From positions 1-54,461 of the IMG/VR virus record IMGVR_UViG_3300022912_000011: DNA of 54,461 bases; one strand, given 5' to 3'. Of this stretch, positions 51,953 to 54,461 are shown in pieces. Source of the stretch: a virus. The number at the start of each line of letters is the position of its first letter. The stretch's first letter is position 1. Position numbers and translations under genes: made by a program. The notes beneath the pieces were generated by a model, which made no database searches, was not told where the DNA came from, and saw only the letters and a program-made list of their open reading frames with translations.

Positions 51953-52316
51953 TCTGCACCCAAAGGTTATGTTGATGTTGTATGACGTAGGCTATTGGGT
52001 CTGGCGTAAACACCACAAAGCTATCTATGTAACTCATGCTTACCGATCTCAGAAAAAGCAGGAAGAGATATACGGTAAGGGGACTTCGAAGAAGAGTTCT
52101 CATATGTATTGGAGGGCGGTGGACATTATAGTGGACGGGGCTGATGATGCTCTGTACCGTGAGATGGAAGCTTACCTTGATGGAAGGTATCCGTATCATG
52201 GGAGTGAGGGGTATTCAACTTCAGACCCACACGATGTAGGACTTGGAATGCATTTGCATATTCAGGTAGGATACAATGAGCCTTTCAATAAAGGCTTCTT
52301 TGAAAAAAGGTCTTGA
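51867..52316 (+). CDS. Endolysin, M15-type (D-Ala-D-Ala/L-Ala-D-Glu peptidase-like)
   Basis: Protein of 149 aa. VTHAYRSQKKQEEIY, KKSSHMYWRAVDI (Ser78, His79, Asp86) and MHLHIQVGY (His129, His131) form the M15/LAS zinc peptidase pattern SxH-x6-D...HxH. Predicted zinc ligands are His79, Asp86 and His131. It would cleave peptidoglycan stem peptides at lysis. There is no signal peptide, so a holin or pinholin is expected. The AAGGAAGG site lies just upstream of ATG 51867. The standard length for phage M15 endolysins is similar. Confidence 0.85.
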   Translation: MQLQNVFVPLKIRKGKNYERIKRELESGNLHPKVMLMLYDVGYWVWRKHHKAIYVTHAYRSQKKQEEIYGKGTSKKSSHMYWRAVDIIVDGADDALYREMEAYLDGRYPYHGSEGYSTSDPHDVGLGMHLHIQVGYNEPFNKGFFEKRS

Positions 52317-52341
52317 CATTTCTATAACAATGTGTTATATT
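52313..52341 (+). promoter_or_regulatory. Sigma70-type promoter for the two small lysis-region genes
   Basis: TTGACA (52313-52318) overlaps the end of the endolysin gene; a 17-nt spacer and TATATT (52336-52341) follow. Same family as 17467 and 37253. Confidence 0.85.
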
Positions 52342-52364
52342 GCATCCCTCATAAGGAGAGTATT

Positions 52365-52481
52365 ATGTTTAAGATTTTTAAGTATATCTGGATAGGTATT
52401 ACCTATGCACCAACCGTGATCAGGGCTATAGGCCAGATCAAATCCGCAGCAAAAGAATTAACTGACAAGGAGGAAGAATGA
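52365..52481 (+). CDS. 38-aa amphipathic peptide (holin-like candidate)
   Basis: ATG 52365 follows AAGGAGAG. The sequence starts MFKIFKYIWIGITYAPTVIR and then becomes charged. It has its own promoter beside the endolysin, so a small pinholin or antiholin role is conceivable but unproven. The stop overlaps the next start (ATGA). Confidence 0.45.
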   Translation: MFKIFKYIWIGITYAPTVIRAIGQIKSAAKELTDKEEE

Positions 52482-52672
52482 ACTGGATTGACATTATGAA
52501 GTTCCTTTCGCAGTTTGATATGAAAGAGGTATCGAAGCTGGCAAAGGAAGTGAAGGATGTCGTAGCCGTAGTCGAGAAGCTGAAAGCACCGGGAGGCACT
52601 AAGAAGGAAACAGTGGAACTCTTGCGTGAACTTTCACAGGCATTGAACGCTACAGCAGACGTACTGGACTAA
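52478..52672 (+). CDS. 64-aa helical protein, unknown
   Basis: ATG 52478 follows AAGGAGGAAG. Begins MNWIDIMKFLSQFDMKEVSK, an amphipathic helix with Lys/Val heptads. It ends just before the bidirectional terminator. It may act with the preceding peptide; function unknown. Confidence 0.5.
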   Translation: MNWIDIMKFLSQFDMKEVSKLAKEVKDVVAVVEKLKAPGGTKKETVELLRELSQALNATADVLD

Positions 52673-52673
52673 A

Positions 52674-52719
52674 CAAAAAAAGGTAGCTCCTATTAATCTA
52701 GGAGCTACCTTTTTTTTTT
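52674..52719. terminator. Bidirectional intrinsic terminator between convergent regions
   Basis: An 11-bp stem (aggtagctcct/aggagctacct) with an 8-nt loop, flanked by a run of A on the left and a run of nine T on the right. It terminates both the rightward late genes and the leftward genes ending at 52718. Confidence 0.9.
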
Positions 52720-52957
52720 ATGCTTTTAAACTTCTTAAAGATTTCTTTATTAATCCCCACAAGTATCCTTTCCGATAATGATCTAAAACTACTCCTGCTT
52801 TTTTAAAACAGCCTTCTCCTTTTTCAACCTGAACCTTGTAATGTCCATAATAAGGACTATTCTTGTGGTTGCCTGTATTGGTAATAGTCATAACATCTAG
52901 AACTTCTTTCTTCTCTTCATTTCCAAAAGGCACAAGTTCAATCGTTACTCTTAGCAT
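52718..52957 (-). CDS. 79-aa protein, unknown (conserved-phage-hypothetical pattern)
   Basis: Begins MLRVTIELVPFGNEEKKEVL. The layout (beta strands, then NTGNHKNSPYYGHYKVQV and the C-terminal YLWGLIKKSL) matches a type of small phage protein often next to recombination genes. Role unknown. It overlaps the next gene by 20 nt. Confidence 0.55.
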   Translation of the reverse strand: MLRVTIELVPFGNEEKKEVLDVMTITNTGNHKNSPYYGHYKVQVEKGEGCFKKAGVVLDHYRKGYLWGLIKKSLRSLKA

Positions 52958-53132
52958 TTCTTCCCTCTTTCAATTTAACAGTAACAGGTTCTTTCTTTAA
53001 AGGACACTCCCCCGGACTTCCTCCTTCTCGACTATATGGGTATTTTCCGGGATGTAGTTTAGGTTTTGCCTTGCATTGGATAGTGTCATAATCAAAAGGA
53101 CAATTAACACATCCTACTATTTCTATAATCAT
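52938..53132 (-). CDS. 64-aa Cys-rich protein
   Basis: Begins MIIEIVGCVNCPFDYDTIQC. The CVNC pair, a Cys near residue 20 and a Cys near residue 43 could bind zinc. ATG overlaps the stop of the next-upstream gene. No family recognised. Confidence 0.5.
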   Translation of the reverse strand: MIIEIVGCVNCPFDYDTIQCKAKPKLHPGKYPYSREGGSPGECPLKKEPVTVKLKEGRNAKSND

Positions 53133-53308
53133 TTTCTTTCCTCCAAAATCTCCTGCCCTATCCGCATCAGTTCCATGATTATATTCCCTAACTCATCATA
53201 ATCGAATATGTATTCTGTCGCATGATAGCCATCATCTGTTGTTATAGCAATTTTATCTTCTTTCCTGTCTATTGTCATGCCATAATTAACACTTCCAAAA
53301 TTTTTCAT
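53129..53308 (-). CDS. 59-aa protein, unknown
   Basis: ATG 53308 follows GGAGGGG; the longer frame to 53335 lacks a ribosome site. Begins MKNFGSVNYGMTIDRKEDKI, beta-rich start then a helix with Met/Ile/Glu. Coupled to the Cys-rich gene. Confidence 0.5.
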   Translation of the reverse strand: MKNFGSVNYGMTIDRKEDKIAITTDDGYHATEYIFDYDELGNIIMELMRIGQEILEERK

Positions 53309-53429
53309 ATCCCCTCCAATATTTGTCCTCATCACAGGCTTGTCATTAAACGATCAGTATGTCCCCTATGGTTGGGGTAGGGTAAAGAACGATCTCTTTG
53401 TCACGAGCTTCCAGTAAAGCCCTGTGGCA

Positions 53430-54029
53430 TTATAGCTTCACAAGTACGTCTGCCTCTCGTGCAATCAGTACATTATGGGTATTTATCCAGAATTGTACAT
53501 GAAATGTCTCTGACAAGTACTTCAAGAACTCCATCATCTGAGGAATTCTCTTTCCATGTACACCGGAGAAAGGCTCATCTAAAACAATCAGTGCATCTGT
53601 TGGTTCGTGTTGGATGAGCCAGAAGGAAATCCTAAAGGCAAATCCAATTGCTTCCAAGAATCCATCTCCCGTATCATCGGTGAGACTGAACGATTCGTTA
53701 TTGACTTGTAGTACAGTAGCAAGGTTTGGCTTACCGTAAGATGTCCCCGGCACAAGTTCAAAATGCAAGTCTTCTCCATCGGTTCTAAAGAATTGTAAAG
53801 CCTTTTCGACCAACGATGAGAGGGAATTGATCTTATCAGACTTTCTACTTTCAATGATCGCATTTGTAATCTCCCTCATTTGTTTAAAAGATTTCTGTTG
53901 ATGCTCTAAAGACTTTCTTAATCTTGCAACTTCTTTCAAATCTTGTTTAGCTTTCTTAGCTAATGCTGCGTTGAGAGAATGTTTATCTACTATCTCTCTA
54001 ATTCTCGATGATGTCATTTGTTTTAGCAA
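53430..54029 (-). CDS. Rad50/gp46-type ATPase C-terminal lobe (no Walker A half)
   Basis: Protein of 199 aa. Residues 1-75 form a coiled coil. Residues 85-199 match the C-lobe of SMC/Rad50 ATPases: a signature-like region TDDTGDGFLEAIGFAF (118-132), Walker B ALIVLDEP (146-153), a D-loop area FSGVHG and an H-loop WINTHN (His185). No GxxGxGKS Walker A is present here or in the adjacent small gene. The N-lobe may be encoded outside the window. TTG 54029 has GGAGG 6 nt upstream. With the adjacent Mre11-like gene end it would form a recombination/DNA-end-processing complex. Confidence 0.75.
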   Translation of the reverse strand: MLKQMTSSRIREIVDKHSLNAALAKKAKQDLKEVARLRKSLEHQQKSFKQMREITNAIIESRKSDKINSLSSLVEKALQFFRTDGEDLHFELVPGTSYGKPNLATVLQVNNESFSLTDDTGDGFLEAIGFAFRISFWLIQHEPTDALIVLDEPFSGVHGKRIPQMMEFLKYLSETFHVQFWINTHNVLIAREADVLVKL

Positions 54030-54138
54030 TGAAGTCCTCCAACTCTTCAGATAGGCGGCTGATCACTCCATCTGTCTTGGCCTTCAGTTTGTGCAGTTCC
54101 AATAGTCTAGCCTCTGCCTTCTCTGCTATATCTGTCAT
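53998..54138 (-). CDS. 46-aa coiled-coil peptide between Mre11-like and Rad50-like genes
   Basis: ATG 54138 overlaps the stop of the upstream gene (ATGA). The product is a continuous charged helix (AEKAEARLLELHKLKAKTDG and on), like a fragment of a Rad50 coiled coil. It overlaps the ATPase-lobe gene by 32 nt in another frame. Confidence 0.5.
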   Translation of the reverse strand: MTDIAEKAEARLLELHKLKAKTDGVISRLSEELEDFIAKTNDIIEN

Positions 54139-54461
54139 GTTCTCATCTTCTCCAATTCTTCTAGTTTGTTCCACAGCCATGAGTAGGCCATGCCATCCAT
54201 ATCAGATTTTACTAACTCCATCTTCTCTCTGAGTAGTTTGATAACAGATTCGTTGGAGTTATCTTTCACTTGCTCCTTGACTCCCTCTGCTATCTTCTTC
54301 ATCTCTTTATCTTCTTTAAGCTTCTCCCAATGAGCCATCTTGATATTCATCTTACTTTCCAAGAAGTGCCTGTTCCATATCATAGTCTCCGTATCTACTA
54401 TAACTACATGTGGTCTATGGTCTTTAGCACTGATGCCAGTACGAACCAGTGGCCCTGTGTT
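54135..54461 (-). CDS. Mre11/SbcD-type nuclease, C-terminal part (partial)
   Basis: The gene enters from the right edge; 108 residues are seen. The segment GPLVRTGISAKDHRPHVVIVD, then TETMIW, resembles the post-catalytic part of phage Mre11/gp47-type phosphoesterases (SGPL.R.....DHKP...). A charged helical tail follows. No catalytic motif is within the window. Its position upstream of the Rad50-type C-lobe supports the Mre11-Rad50 reading. Confidence 0.6.
   Translation of the reverse strand, partial: NTGPLVRTGISAKDHRPHVVIVDTETMIWNRHFLESKMNIKMAHWEKLKEDKEMKKIAEGVKEQVKDNSNESVIKLLREKMELVKSDMDGMAYSWLWNKLEELEKMRT

Noticed and set aside
53430-54138. Programmed frameshift joining the 46-aa coil to the ATPase lobe
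   Set aside because: The downstream gene has its own TTG start with a strong GGAGG 6 nt upstream, and no classical slippery heptamer precedes the stop.
1-54461. tRNA genes, CRISPR arrays, insertion sequences, integrase or lysogeny repressor
   Set aside because: No cloverleaf with conserved tRNA elements, no regularly spaced repeats, no transposase and no integrase/repressor protein were found by reading both strands; distant or divergent versions could be missed.

Overview
The window is part of a tailed-phage genome, most probably a lytic podovirus-type phage of a Gram-negative host. It contains TerL, portal, scaffold, major capsid protein, head-tail adaptors, fibre-like proteins and three very large internal-virion proteins. 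It has no sheath, tape measure, tail tube, baseplate, integrase or recognisable repressor. Housekeeping-type promoters (TTGACA, 17-nt spacer, extended -10 TATATT), strong Shine-Dalgarno sites and Sec signal peptides suggest a bacterium with ordinary sigma70-type transcription. The host assignment is inference. Both ends cut through genes, so the genome extends beyond the window.

Layout: (1) 1-750, leftward: partial uracil-DNA-glycosylase-like gene and a zinc-ribbon protein. (2) 751-1099: divergent promoters flanking AT-rich tandem repeats, a candidate origin. (3) 1100-4439, rightward: a charged protein, a DnaB-type helicase and an SNF2-type helicase. (4) 16900-4500, leftward early/middle region: many tiny proteins, a DnaG-type primase, an RNA ligase and a five-gene block at 8080-12776 encoding the parts of a ubiquitin-like conjugation pathway. 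(5) 16913-17555: gene-free divergent region with iteron-like repeats. (6) 17556-22076, rightward: small basic, zinc-ribbon and membrane proteins, ending in a TerS candidate. (7) 22076-37250: terminase, capsid and tail-fibre module, including four proteins with Sec-type signal peptides. (8) 37253-52672: a promoter-led module with a phosphoesterase, a GNAT protein, three internal virion proteins (664, 721 and 2933 aa), an M15-type endolysin and small lysis-region proteins, closed by a bidirectional terminator. (9) 54461-52718, leftward: Mre11-like nuclease end, coiled-coil peptide, a Rad50-type ATPase C-terminal lobe and three small proteins.

The most notable system is at 8080-12776. It comprises a tandem two-domain beta-grasp protein (each repeat ends in the same AKGN tetrapeptide), a ThiF/E1-like adenylating enzyme with an intact nucleotide motif, a small unknown protein, a JAMM metalloprotease with a perfect E...HxH-x7-SxxD motif, and a 718-residue protein. 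The C-terminal third of the 718-residue protein looks like an E2 (UBC) fold, with a Cys in a HxxxHV...GGPCYGN context. Together these would form a phage-encoded Ubl-E1-E2-deubiquitinase pathway. The E1 and JAMM calls are firm, the Ubl call is good, and the E2 call is a motif-based inference. Several stem-closed structured elements (7923-8049, 13363-13447, 16612-16673) lie in or near the same leftward region and may be regulatory RNAs.
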